Source: Janibacter limosus (lineage in GTDB: Bacteria; Actinomycetota; Actinomycetes; Actinomycetales; Dermatophilaceae). Taken from it: 64,000 bases of DNA. The DNA is taken from the NCBI RefSeq assembly GCF_004295485.1, contig NZ_CP036164.1:186001-250000 (forward strand), given 5' to 3'. The position numbers and the translations under genes were made by a program. The first letter of the stretch is position 1; the number at the start of each line of letters is the position of its first letter. Of the stretch, positions 51,026 through 59,397 are shown in pieces. A model generated the notes under the pieces. It was not told the DNA's origin, searched no databases, and was given only the letters and a program-made list of their open reading frames with translations.

Positions 51026-52386
51026 GCGGGGACTTCCTGCTGGAGGGCGAAGGGGGTGGCTGCTGCGGACTCGACGAGACGGGCGAAGCGGTCGGCGACC
51101 GCGTCGAGCCAGTCGCGCGCGCCCGGGGCCAGCGGCAGCCTGGTGGCGAGGGTGACGCCCTCGGGCACGACCGTCAGCCAGATGTGGGTCTGGCTGCTCG
51201 AGGGCACGTCGCCCAGCTGGATGCTGGAGCCGAGCGGTTGCCACCACTCGTGGCCCTCGATGCGGGATCCGTCGATGATCGACAGCACGACCTGCGGTGA
51301 GATGGGGACGTCGAGCAGTCTGTGGACCAGGCCGAGTGGCAGAGCTGACGACGACGCGACCTCACGCCAGGTCCGCACGCACTCGAGGACCCAGTCGCTC
51401 GTGTCGCAACCGGCCGGCATCGACATCGACAGCGGTGCGACGCCGGCGAACCAGCCGACGGAGTCGCTCCACAGCGAGGACGGGCGTCCGTGCGTCGACA
51501 TCAGCACGTGCACGTCGTCGCCGAGGGCCTGCATGAGGATCGCGGCCCACAGCATCCCGGTGGGGATGCCCTCCGCCGAGTACTGCAGCGCGAGCATGGC
51601 GGCGACGTCCCCGGAGCACACGTCGTGGCGCACGAGGTCGTGGTCGTAGTGGCCCTCGGGGTCGATGCCGGATGCCGCCGGCGCTGCGGGGATCCGGCCG
51701 CCGCGCAGGAAGTCCCGCCAGGGCAGGAGCCGCTCGTCGGCCGGATCGACGTCGTCGCAGACCGCGATCTCGGTCGCGGCCAGGTCGACGTGGCTGGGGG
51801 AGGTGTGCGGTCGGTGCACCTCGTTGACCACCGCCGTGTGGAGCCCGGCGATGTGGCCGACGGCGGCATAGGCGGACAGCCCGTCGAAGGTGATGTGGTC
51901 GAAGGCCGCGTGCAGGACGTGCCCGTGCTCCACCTCGACAGTGAAGAGCGCGCACGCGGGCCGCCGCGTGGGCCGGCACCGGGTGTGGAACTCGCGGGTG
52001 AGCAGCTCGCGCAGTGCCTCTGGGTCGTGCCCGCCGAGGACGATGGGAGTGAAGTCCACGTGCTCGGGCGCGAGGGTGCGCCGGTGTGGCTGCTCGTCGT
52101 CGAGGGTCAGGTGGCTGCGCAGCGACTCGTGCTGACGGAACCACTCGGTGAGAGTCCGCCCGACGGTCTCCGTCGTGGCGTCGGGGAGCAGGACCGACAG
52201 ACCGATCCAGGCCGACCACCGGTTGGACCCGTCGGGGTCCTCGTGGAGCCGGCCGAGCTGGTCATGGCTGGGCGGGCGCTGGTCGAGCGGGGAGGCGTCC
52301 CAGCGCTCGAGGCTGGTGGCGTCGAGGTCCCATCGGGTGACGTCACCGCCGAGGAGGGTCTGGCGGGCCAGAGTGCATGGGGTCAA
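51022..52386 (-). CDS. Condensation-domain acyltransferase-like protein, first of a pair
   Basis: This 454-residue protein has the C-domain fold, with HxxxDG as FDHITFDGLSAYAA (near 165) and SVGWFAGVAPLSMSM as the later motif. It is only distantly similar to its neighbour, so the pair is not a recent duplication. Its stop overlaps the next start, which suggests a heterodimer or sequential acyl transfers. No carrier domain is attached. ATG 52386 begins the frame; an upstream ribosome-binding site is not obvious. Confidence 0.8.
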   Translation of the reverse strand: MTPCTLARQTLLGGDVTRWDLDATSLERWDASPLDQRPPSHDQLGRLHEDPDGSNRWSAWIGLSVLLPDATTETVGRTLTEWFRQHESLRSHLTLDDEQPHRRTLAPEHVDFTPIVLGGHDPEALRELLTREFHTRCRPTRRPACALFTVEVEHGHVLHAAFDHITFDGLSAYAAVGHIAGLHTAVVNEVHRPHTSPSHVDLAATEIAVCDDVDPADERLLPWRDFLRGGRIPAAPAASGIDPEGHYDHDLVRHDVCSGDVAAMLALQYSAEGIPTGMLWAAILMQALGDDVHVLMSTHGRPSSLWSDSVGWFAGVAPLSMSMPAGCDTSDWVLECVRTWREVASSSALPLGLVHRLLDVPISPQVVLSIIDGSRIEGHEWWQPLGSSIQLGDVPSSSQTHIWLTVVPEGVTLATRLPLAPGARDWLDAVADRFARLVESAAATPFALQQEVPA

Positions 52387-52475
52387 GCGGGCCTCCGGGT
52401 CGCGGCGTGCGGACGAATGTCACTGTGTCAGTGGGGAGTTCGTCGCGCGACCCGAAGGATTGTGATCTGTCTCGC

Positions 52476-52943
52476 TCAGCCGACGGGCGGCCCGACGAGC
52501 AGGGCGAGCCCCGTGAGGACGGCCACGGCGACGACGAGCACGAGCGCCGCGAGGGCCGGACGGCGCAGCGCGCCGGAGACGACCTTCTCGGGGACGGTGA
52601 CGGCTTCTCCCTTCGCCAGGAGGCGCCATGCGGTGGGGAGGTGGCCGTCACGATCCAGCCAGCGCTCGGTCCACAGGGTGAGGAGCGGGGGGATGGCCGA
52701 GGCGAGCGCCACGAGACCCTGCTTCGCCGGCCACTTGCGGTCGACCCACACGATGATCGTCACGAGTACGTAGGCGATGAAGACGATCCCGTGGAGCATC
52801 CCTCCGACGCGCACCCCGAGCTCGGTGGTCTTGGTGACGTACTTGAGGAACATGCCGATGAGCAGCAGCGTCCACGTCACCGCCTCGGCCGTGGCGACGA
52901 TCATGTAGAGGCGACGGGGCGAAGGGAGGGTCATGCCGACCAT
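52476..52943 (-). CDS. DUF3817 membrane protein
   Basis: This 155-residue protein has the DUF3817 signature in its first half: RRLYMIVATAEAVTWTLLLIGMFLKY, then GMLHGIVFIAYV. A fourth helix lies near the C-terminus (AALVLVVAVAVLTGLALLV). Actinobacterial DUF3817 proteins are small integral membrane proteins of unknown role, often beside transporters. ATG 52934 is an alternative start. It is 89 bp upstream of the condensation pair in the same direction, so they could share a transcript. Confidence 0.82.
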   Translation of the reverse strand: MVGMTLPSPRRLYMIVATAEAVTWTLLLIGMFLKYVTKTTELGVRVGGMLHGIVFIAYVLVTIIVWVDRKWPAKQGLVALASAIPPLLTLWTERWLDRDGHLPTAWRLLAKGEAVTVPEKVVSGALRRPALAALVLVVAVAVLTGLALLVGPPVG

Positions 52944-53018
52944 GATTGCCGACAGGTGATCGTGGGATGAAATCGACCCGATTTCGACGTAGGGGGGTGC
53001 TCGGGTAATCTCTGCGGC

Positions 53019-53103
53019 GGAGGATTCGCATAGTGGCCTAGTGCGCGCGCTTGGAAAGCGCGTTGAGTGAAAGCTCTCAGGGGTTCGAATCCCCTATCCT
53101 CCG
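53019..53103 (+). tRNA. tRNA-Ser(GGA)
   Basis: The acceptor stem GGAGGAT pairs with ATCCTCC, a long variable arm is present, and the T-loop reads GGTTCGAAT. The anticodon loop holds GGA between gcgct and agcgc. CCA is encoded at 53104-53106. Confidence 0.95.
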
Positions 53104-53110
53104 CCAGAGC

Positions 53111-53143
53111 AAGGCCCCGATCCTCGTGATCGGGGCCTTTTCT
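53111..53143 (+). terminator. Intrinsic terminator after tRNA-Ser(GGA)
   Basis: aaggccccgatc and gatcggggcctt form a 12-bp stem with loop ctcgt, followed by TTTTCT. Confidence 0.88.
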
Positions 53144-53230
53144 CCTGCGCGGACGGCTTTGGGCGCCGCCGGGGCGAAGGGGGGCTCCCCGGCTTTGGTC
53201 GCAGCCGGCCGTGCACGTAGACTCTGCGAT

Positions 53231-53321
53231 CGGCACCCCGCGTGGTGGTACCTCGCCAAACTCCCCCAGGGCAGGAATGCAGCAAGGGTAGGCGAGCTCT
53301 TCCAGGTACGCGGGGTGTCCC
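53231..53321 (+). ncRNA. ffs: Signal recognition particle RNA (small bacterial type)
   Basis: The outer stem ggcaccccgcgt/acgcggggtgtcc closes a rod containing the conserved SRP domain IV: cctcgccaa, ctcccccagggc, the GGAA tetraloop in gcaggaatgc, agcaagggtaggcgagc. A compensated A-U pair replaces the usual C-G next to the GGAA loop. The RNA binds Ffh and targets nascent membrane proteins. It lies upstream of dnaX, the usual place in actinobacteria. The ends are estimated from pairing. Confidence 0.92.
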
Positions 53322-53450
53322 TGTGCGCCCGAGGTGATGATTTCCCTCGACGCGCGCACCGTTTCGGGTGGCGCATCGCCGAGTAATCCGTAAGTTTGGG
53401 TTGCAGAGCGGTCGTGACCGCGACCGCATGCCCACCCCGAGGAGGGGATC

Positions 53451-55094
53451 ATGGACACGTGGATCTGGATCATCATCGGCATCGTGCTGGTGCTCATCAT
53501 CATCGGGATCATCGCGGCGTTGACGCGAGGTTCCAAGGCCAAGCGGATCGAGCGCGAGCGGGTCGAGGCCGAGCAGCTCCGCCGCGAGGCCGCCGAGCGT
53601 GAGCGCACGACCAGGGAGAGCCAGGCGGCTGCCGCGGCCACCGACGCGGACGCGCGCGCGGCTCAGGCTGACGCACAGCGACAGTCTGCCGAGGCCGACC
53701 GCCAGGCGGCGGAGGCCGAGCAGCGTCGGGTCGAGGCCGAGCGTCTGCAGCAGGAGGCCCAGGCCAAGTCCGAGGTCGCAGCGCAGGACCAGCGGGCCTA
53801 CGACGACAAGCTCCGCGAGGCCGACGCCAAGGACCCCGACATACGGACGGACGACGACGGCAACCGGCTCGATGACGGTGACCGCCCCGGTGGCGGGGCA
53901 GCCGCTGGCGCGGCGGCGGCCGGCGCCGGCGGTGCTGCCGCAGGTGCGGGTGCGCATGCTGCGGACCGGGACGAGTACCGGACCGACGACGCGCGGGACG
54001 ACTCCACCGTCCGGCAAGACGACACGCTGGGTGCAGACCAGGGCCCGCGTCACGGTGACGGGCTGGGCGCTGACGATGGCGTGAGCTCCGGTCGTGGACC
54101 GGGCTCCGACCGCGGTCTGCGCGACGACGAGCGCACTGCCCAGCACGGTGGTGGCGCGACGGCCGTCGGTGCCGGTGGCGCGGCGGCAGGTGCGGGAGCG
54201 CTCGCTGGTGACCAGCGTGGCGGCACGCGGGACGACGACCCACTGCGCGCCGACAGGGCGGGCAACGATGGCGGCTTCGGCGACGGCAACCGGGACGGTT
54301 TCCGTGACGGTGTGATCGAGTCCGAGGACTCCTACGCCGACGGCGCCACGACGACCCAGCCCCAGTACGGCGGTGCGGGCCAGCAGCGGTTCGACGAGCC
54401 CGGCACGCGTGTCGACGAGCCCGGCACGACCACCTCCACGGGAGGCCTCGCCGGCACGCCGGTGGAGCCGGCCCCGAACGCTGACGTGGATCAGCCGGGC
54501 GCGGGCGTGACCTCGGCCGGCGCTCCGGCTGGTGGACCGGCTGGTGGGCCGGCTGGTTCGTCCCCCGTGGTGGGGGCGAACGACTCGTCCCCTGCAGTGG
54601 GGACGAGTGACTCCACGCGTGGCTGGGAGGCCGAGCCGTCCGCCTCGCCGGTGGACCCGGCCCCACAGGCTGACGTGGATCAGCCGGGTGCAGGCGTGAC
54701 CTCGGCCGGCGCTCCGGCTGGTGGACCGGCTGGTTCGTCCCCTGTGGTGGGGGCGAACGACTCGTCCCCTGTGGTTGGTGCGAACGATTCGTCCCCCGTG
54801 GTGGGGACGAGTGACTCCACGCGTGGCTGGGAGACCGAGCAGTCCGCCTCGCCGGTGGAGCCGGCCCCTGATGCCGCTCGCGGGTGGGAGTCCTCCGACC
54901 CCGCGCGGCCCGACGTCGTCCGCGGCGACGGGGACCTCCCTTCGTCCACCGACACCGAGGCCACGACGCAGCGGTCCAGTTACCTCGATCCGGAGGAGCG
55001 GCCGGAGCCCGGCGGCCACAAGAAGCCGGGGTTCATGGACAAGGTGCGCGGTAAGGTCGAGGAGATCCGCGGGGACGAGCGTCCCCGCAGCTGA
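53451..55094 (+). CDS. Single-pass membrane protein with coiled coil and repeat-rich tail
   Basis: This 547-residue protein has one membrane helix at residues 4-25 (WIWIIIGIVLVLIIIGIIAA). A charged coiled coil follows at about 30-125 (RRVEAERLQQEAQAKSEV). The rest is a long Gly/Asp/Ala-rich tail with two tandem copies of a unit including DVDQPGAGVTSAGAPAGGPAG and SSPVVGAND, and three RGWE motifs. The last ~30 residues (KKPGFMDKVRGKVEEIRGDE) are a basic amphipathic helix. GGAGGGG lies 3 bases before ATG 53451. No enzymatic domain is seen; it may be a scaffold or surface protein. Confidence 0.75.
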   Translation: MDTWIWIIIGIVLVLIIIGIIAALTRGSKAKRIERERVEAEQLRREAAERERTTRESQAAAAATDADARAAQADAQRQSAEADRQAAEAEQRRVEAERLQQEAQAKSEVAAQDQRAYDDKLREADAKDPDIRTDDDGNRLDDGDRPGGGAAAGAAAAGAGGAAAGAGAHAADRDEYRTDDARDDSTVRQDDTLGADQGPRHGDGLGADDGVSSGRGPGSDRGLRDDERTAQHGGGATAVGAGGAAAGAGALAGDQRGGTRDDDPLRADRAGNDGGFGDGNRDGFRDGVIESEDSYADGATTTQPQYGGAGQQRFDEPGTRVDEPGTTTSTGGLAGTPVEPAPNADVDQPGAGVTSAGAPAGGPAGGPAGSSPVVGANDSSPAVGTSDSTRGWEAEPSASPVDPAPQADVDQPGAGVTSAGAPAGGPAGSSPVVGANDSSPVVGANDSSPVVGTSDSTRGWETEQSASPVEPAPDAARGWESSDPARPDVVRGDGDLPSSTDTEATTQRSSYLDPEERPEPGGHKKPGFMDKVRGKVEEIRGDERPRS

Positions 55095-55107
55095 CCTCAC
55101 GACGGTT

Positions 55108-55135
55108 GGGCCCGCCACCTCCGGGTGGCGGGCCC
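55108..55135 (+). terminator. Hairpin terminator
   Basis: gggcccgccacc and ggtggcgggccc form a 12-bp stem with loop tccg, 13 bp after the stop of the repeat-rich protein gene and 31 bp before the FMN reductase start. Confidence 0.7.
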
Positions 55136-55166
55136 TCCTCCGTGCCCACGACACACAAGGAGTCTT

Positions 55167-55730
55167 GTGAAGATCGCCATCATCCTCGGCAGCACCCGTC
55201 CAGGGCGCTTCGGCGCCCAGGTCGCCGAGTGGGTCATGCAGCAGGTGGAGGGGCGTGAAGACGCCGAGTACGAGCTCGTCGACCTCGCGGACTACGACCT
55301 CGACCTGCTCGACGAGCCCACTGTCCCCGGTGCTGCCAAACGGCAGTACGACAACCCCAAGACGCGTCGGTGGAGCACCAAGATCGACGAGTTCGACGGC
55401 TTCGTCTTCGTCACCCCGGAGTACAACCACGGGGTGCCGGCCGCCCTCAAGAACGCCGTTGACGTCCTGTACCCCGAGTGGGTGCACAAGGGCGCTGCCC
55501 TCGTGTCCTACGGGGCCGACGGTGGTGTCCGGGCCGTCGAGCACTGGCGGACCATCCTCGCCAACCCCCAGATGCACGTCGTGCGGGGCCAGGTCTCCTT
55601 CAGCACGATGATCGAGGTCGAGCAGGACGGCGCGGTCTTCGCTCCCGCGGAGCGGCGCGCCAAGGAGCTGGGCAATGTCCTGCGGCAGCTGACCCGGCTG
55701 ACCGAGGCGACCTCCTCCCTTCGCTCCTGA
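55167..55730 (+). CDS. NADPH-dependent FMN reductase family protein
   Basis: This 187-residue flavodoxin-like oxidoreductase has the FMN phosphate loop ILGSTRPGRFG at the N-terminus and VTPEYNHGVPAALKNAVD near 75-92, the motif that contacts the isoalloxazine ring. The length matches ArsH/SsuE/YieF-like quinone or azo reductases. AAGGAG four bases before GTG 55167 fixes the start. The last codons lie in the first copy of a 21-bp tandem repeat. Its substrate is unknown. Confidence 0.88.
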   Translation: MKIAIILGSTRPGRFGAQVAEWVMQQVEGREDAEYELVDLADYDLDLLDEPTVPGAAKRQYDNPKTRRWSTKIDEFDGFVFVTPEYNHGVPAALKNAVDVLYPEWVHKGAALVSYGADGGVRAVEHWRTILANPQMHVVRGQVSFSTMIEVEQDGAVFAPAERRAKELGNVLRQLTRLTEATSSLRS

Positions 55731-55807
55731 TCGGACGAGTCGGGCTCCTGATCAGACGAATCGGGCTCCTGATCGGACGAATCCGGTCCCTGATCCGCAC
55801 CATCCAC
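55724..55807. repeat. 21-bp tandem repeat spanning a stop codon
   Basis: ctcctgatcggacgaatcggg recurs at 55724, 55745, 55766 and, degenerate, at 55787. The unit is a multiple of three. The TGA in the first copy is the stop of the FMN reductase gene. Differences between copies are one or two bases until the last. Confidence 0.85.
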
Positions 55808-55835
55808 AGCGGCCTTCCCCACGGGGGAGGCCGCT
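55808..55835 (+). terminator. Hairpin before dnaX
   Basis: agcggccttcccc pairs with ggggaggccgct with one bulged T, directly after the 21-bp repeats and 28 bp before dnaX. Confidence 0.55.
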
Positions 55836-55863
55836 GTCGTGCTCCGCACGTAGGCTCACATCC

Positions 55864-58008
55864 GTGAGCACCGCCCTGTACCGCCGCTACCGTCCTGAGT
55901 CCTTCGCCGACGTCATCGGGCAGGAGCACGTCACCGAGCCCCTGATGCAGGCGCTGCGATCCGGGCGGGTCAACCACGCCTACCTCTTCTCCGGTCCCCG
56001 TGGCTGCGGCAAGACGACGAGTGCGCGCATCCTGGCCCGCTGCCTCAACTGCGAGCAGGGGCCCACGCCGATCCCGTGCGGCGAGTGCGACTCGTGCACC
56101 GCCCTGGCGCGCGGCGGGGCCGGCACGGTCGACGTCATCGAGATCGACGCGGCCAGCCACGGTGGTGTCGACGACGCTCGGGACCTGCGTGAGCGGGCCT
56201 CCTTCGGCCCGGCCCAGAGCCGCTACAAGATCTACATCATCGACGAGGCGCACATGGTGACACCGCAGGGCTTCAACGCCCTGCTCAAGATCGTCGAGGA
56301 GCCGCCCGAGCACGTGAAGTTCATCTTCGCGACCACGGAGCCCGAGAAGGTCATCGGCACGATCCGATCACGCACCCACCACTACCCCTTCCGTCTCGTC
56401 CCGCCCGCCCGACTGCAGGACTACATGGCCGAGCTCTGCACTGCCGAGGGGGTGCAGGTCGAGCCCGGCGTGCTCTCCTTCGTCGTGCGAGCCGGCGGCG
56501 GGTCGGTCCGTGACTCGCTGTCCGTCCTCGACCAGCTCATGGCCGGGAGCGACGCGCAGGGGCTCACCTACGAGCGGGCGGCAGCGCTGCTCGGCTTCAC
56601 CGACTCCGAGCTGCTCGACTCGGCCGTCACGGCCTTCGGCGCGGGCGATGCCGCGGGTGTCTTCAAGGTCATCGACTCGGTCATCGAGACCGGGCTGGAC
56701 CCGCGACGCTTCGTCGAGGACCTGCTCGAACGCTTCCGCGACCTCATCGTCGTCGCCGCAGCGCCCGACGGCGCGGCGGCCATCCTGCGTGGGCTGCCCG
56801 GCGACCAGATCGAGCGGATGCGTCAGCAGTCCGCCGTCTTCGGTGCGGCCTCCCTCTCCCGTGCGGCTGACATCGTCAACGCCGGTCTGACCGAGATGAC
56901 CGGTGCCACCTCGCCTCGTGTGCAGCTGGAGATCATCGCCGCCCGGGTCCTGCTGCCGGCCGCAGCCGGCGAGGCCGGGTACGCGGCACGACTGGACCGC
57001 CTGGAGCGGCGTCTCGAGGTCGGGGGAGTACCCACCGGTGACGGCGGCGCGGCCCATCCGGTCGCACACCTGCCTCCTGCGCAGCCACAGGCGCCCGCTC
57101 ACGGAACGGTGGCTCCAGCGCCCGCAGCGACGACGGAGCCCGCGGCGCGAGCAGCGCAGACGCGCGCACCGGCGGAGGGGCCCGCACCGGTGGTGGCCGA
57201 GAGCCCGACGCACCACCCCCAGACCGCGGTCGAGCCGGTGCCAGAGCCGGCGGTCGAGCCCACGCCGGAGGTGGTCGTCGCACCCGAGCCGCGGGCACCA
57301 GAGCAGCAGGCACCCCAGCCGCAGGCACCCGAGGAGCCCACGCGCCCCTCGGCAGGTGGCCTCGACGTCGAGGCGCTGCGCCGCAGCTGGCCCGACGTGC
57401 TCGGTCGGATCTACCAGATGCGCCGGGCCACCTGGACCTTCCTGTCCGAGCACGCGCAGGTGATCAGCTATGACGGCCAGCGCCTCGTGCTCGGTATCGC
57501 GACGGTGGGGCTGGCCAATGCCTTCCGCGTCGGCTCCCACGCGGAGGTCGTGCGGCAGGCGCTCATCGACACGCTGGGGGTGGACGCCCGGGTCGAGGGT
57601 GTGCCCCACGACATCGGGTCCCTGCCCACCGGTGGCGGGGCCCAGGCCACGAGCGCACCCGCCACGGCCACGGCTCCGGGCGGGGGTGGTGCCGGGGCTC
57701 CGGCCCCCACCGCAGAGCCGCGCCAGAGCCCCCCGCCGACCGACGTGGGGGTCGCTGCACCCGTCGGGGGACCGTCCGGAGCCGACTGGGGGAGCGCTGG
57801 CGCCGATGCGTCGGCCGCACCGTCGTGGGCGACAGCCGCGCCCGCACCGGCACCGCAGTCCCCGACCTCACCGCCGGAGCCGACGACCCCCCGTGAGCCC
57901 GACGACTCGTCGGTCAGTGCCGACGACGAGGACATCATCGACGCCGGTGCCGCCGGACCGGCTGTCGTCGAGCGGATCCTCGGCGGAACCGTCATCCGCG
58001 AGGAGTGA
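55864..58008 (+). CDS. dnaX: DNA polymerase III subunits gamma/tau
   Basis: This 714-residue clamp-loader ATPase starts at GTG 55864. Domains: Walker A SGPRGCGKTTSA near 45; a four-cysteine zinc module CLNCEQGPTPIPCGECDSC near 60-78; Walker B IYIIDEAHMV near 125; sensor motif ATTEPEKVIGTIRSR; and the helical domain III to about 370. A Pro/Ala-rich linker (370-495), a C-terminal domain (about 500-585) that would bind the polymerase alpha subunit, and a second disordered tail follow. No clear slippery site for a short gamma form is seen. recR follows, the usual order. Confidence 0.96.
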   Translation: MSTALYRRYRPESFADVIGQEHVTEPLMQALRSGRVNHAYLFSGPRGCGKTTSARILARCLNCEQGPTPIPCGECDSCTALARGGAGTVDVIEIDAASHGGVDDARDLRERASFGPAQSRYKIYIIDEAHMVTPQGFNALLKIVEEPPEHVKFIFATTEPEKVIGTIRSRTHHYPFRLVPPARLQDYMAELCTAEGVQVEPGVLSFVVRAGGGSVRDSLSVLDQLMAGSDAQGLTYERAAALLGFTDSELLDSAVTAFGAGDAAGVFKVIDSVIETGLDPRRFVEDLLERFRDLIVVAAAPDGAAAILRGLPGDQIERMRQQSAVFGAASLSRAADIVNAGLTEMTGATSPRVQLEIIAARVLLPAAAGEAGYAARLDRLERRLEVGGVPTGDGGAAHPVAHLPPAQPQAPAHGTVAPAPAATTEPAARAAQTRAPAEGPAPVVAESPTHHPQTAVEPVPEPAVEPTPEVVVAPEPRAPEQQAPQPQAPEEPTRPSAGGLDVEALRRSWPDVLGRIYQMRRATWTFLSEHAQVISYDGQRLVLGIATVGLANAFRVGSHAEVVRQALIDTLGVDARVEGVPHDIGSLPTGGGAQATSAPATATAPGGGGAGAPAPTAEPRQSPPPTDVGVAAPVGGPSGADWGSAGADASAAPSWATAAPAPAPQSPTSPPEPTTPREPDDSSVSADDEDIIDAGAAGPAVVERILGGTVIREE

Positions 58009-58064
58009 CCCGGCGCGCCGCCTCGATGTCCCACGACGTCCGTGGTTCAGCGTAGGGTCAAGGC

Positions 58065-58664
58065 GTGTACGAAGGCGTGGTCCAGGACCTGATCGACGAG
58101 CTCGGGAGACTCCCCGGCATCGGTCCCAAGAGTGCCCAGAGGATCGCCTTCCACCTGCTCCAAGCCGATCCGCAGGACGTGCAGCGGCTGGTCCAGACGC
58201 TCAGCGAGGTCAAGGACAAGGTCACCTTCTGCGAGACCTGCGGCAATGTCGCCGAGGGCGCCCTGTGCCGCATCTGCGCAGATCCGCGACGCGACACGAC
58301 CGCGATCTGCGTGGTCGAGGAGCCCAAGGACGTGGTCGCCATCGAGCGGACGCGCGAGTTCCGCGGTCGGTACCACGTGCTCGGCGGTGCCATCAGCCCG
58401 ATGGACGGCGTCGGCCCGGACGACCTGCGCTTCACCGAGCTCATGGCGCGCCTGTCCGACGGGGGCGTCGTCGAGGTCATCATCGCCACGGACCCCAACC
58501 TCGAGGGGGAGGCGACGGCTTCCTACACGGCGAGGCTGCTGTCCCCCTTCGACATCAGAGTGACCCGCCTGGCGTCCGGCCTCCCGGTCGGTGGTGACCT
58601 CGAGTACGCCGACGAGGTCACGCTCGGGCGGGCCTTCGAAGGGAGGAAGCTGCTCAATGCCTGA
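58065..58664 (+). CDS. recR: Recombination mediator protein RecR
   Basis: This 199-residue protein acts with RecO/RecF in gap repair. An N-terminal HhH motif ([20 protein letters not shown]), a C4 zinc finger ([16 protein letters not shown], Cys near 56-71), a Toprim domain ([25 protein letters not shown]) and a C-terminal Walker B-like [19 protein letters not shown] are all present. GTG 58065. Its stop overlaps the start of the DUF5063 gene by 8 bp, so the two are coupled. Confidence 0.97.
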   Translation: MYEGVVQDLIDELGRLPGIGPKSAQRIAFHLLQADPQDVQRLVQTLSEVKDKVTFCETCGNVAEGALCRICADPRRDTTAICVVEEPKDVVAIERTREFRGRYHVLGGAISPMDGVGPDDLRFTELMARLSDGGVVEVIIATDPNLEGEATASYTARLLSPFDIRVTRLASGLPVGGDLEYADEVTLGRAFEGRKLLNA

Positions 58665-59211
58665 CGAGACCACGCTGCTCGCCGACGAGTGCGCAGTCGA
58701 GGCCAGCACATGGCTGGCGACGGTTGCAGACATCGCCTCCGGCGCAGCCCCCGAGAGCGCCATCCCCCTGCTGCTGCTCACGACGAGCCAGATCCAGCTC
58801 GTCGGTGCCCGGCTCGGCGCGATCGCCGATGTCGTCCTCGACGAGCGCTTCGAGCACGACACCGGCCCCGACACCGAGCTCGACCCCCTGCGTGCGGGCC
58901 TGGCCCATCTCCTCGAGGGCGTGGACGACTACGCCGATGTCGTCGACCCGGTGACCTCCGTCGAGACCACCACCGGGGCGCTGAGCAACGACCTCGCCGC
59001 CATCGCCGCCGCCCTGACCCACGGGCTGGCCCACCACGAGGCCGGCCGAGCGGCCGAGGCCCTCTGGTGGTGGCAGTACAGCTACCTCGCGGACTGGGGC
59101 GACCGGGCGGCGATGGCCGTGCGGGTCCTGCAGACGCTGCTGGCGCACCTGCGGCTCGACGCCGACGACGAGCTGGTCGGCGAGGCGGAGTTCGACGCAC
59201 TCAACTCCTGA
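58657..59211 (+). CDS. DUF5063 family protein
   Basis: This 184-residue, largely helical and acidic protein has [34 protein letters not shown] and [27 protein letters not shown] (quoted as landmarks QIQLVGARL and [12 protein letters not shown]). DUF5063 proteins lie next to recR in many actinobacteria and have no known activity. GGGAGG at 58641-58646 lies 10 bases before ATG 58657. The conserved recR linkage hints at a replication or repair role without proving it. Confidence 0.85.
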   Translation: MPDETTLLADECAVEASTWLATVADIASGAAPESAIPLLLLTTSQIQLVGARLGAIADVVLDERFEHDTGPDTELDPLRAGLAHLLEGVDDYADVVDPVTSVETTTGALSNDLAAIAAALTHGLAHHEAGRAAEALWWWQYSYLADWGDRAAMAVRVLQTLLAHLRLDADDELVGEAEFDALNS

Positions 59212-59397
59212 CGTGTGACGAGTCACGCCTGAGGTCCACAGGCTGCGCCACGACGGCCCTCGCGACGTCACGTCTGGGTCTCAACGGCACCCGCCTGATG
59301 GACTCGAATCGGTCTGACGGCGAGCGGTCGTTATCCTCAAGGGGCCGCGCCGGTCCGAGTCCGGGCCGGACCCGCGAACAATTTCACGGAGCATTCC

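Noticed and set aside
55864..58008. Programmed frameshift giving a short DnaX form
   Set aside because: No A-rich slippery sequence followed by a stem was found in the linker region.
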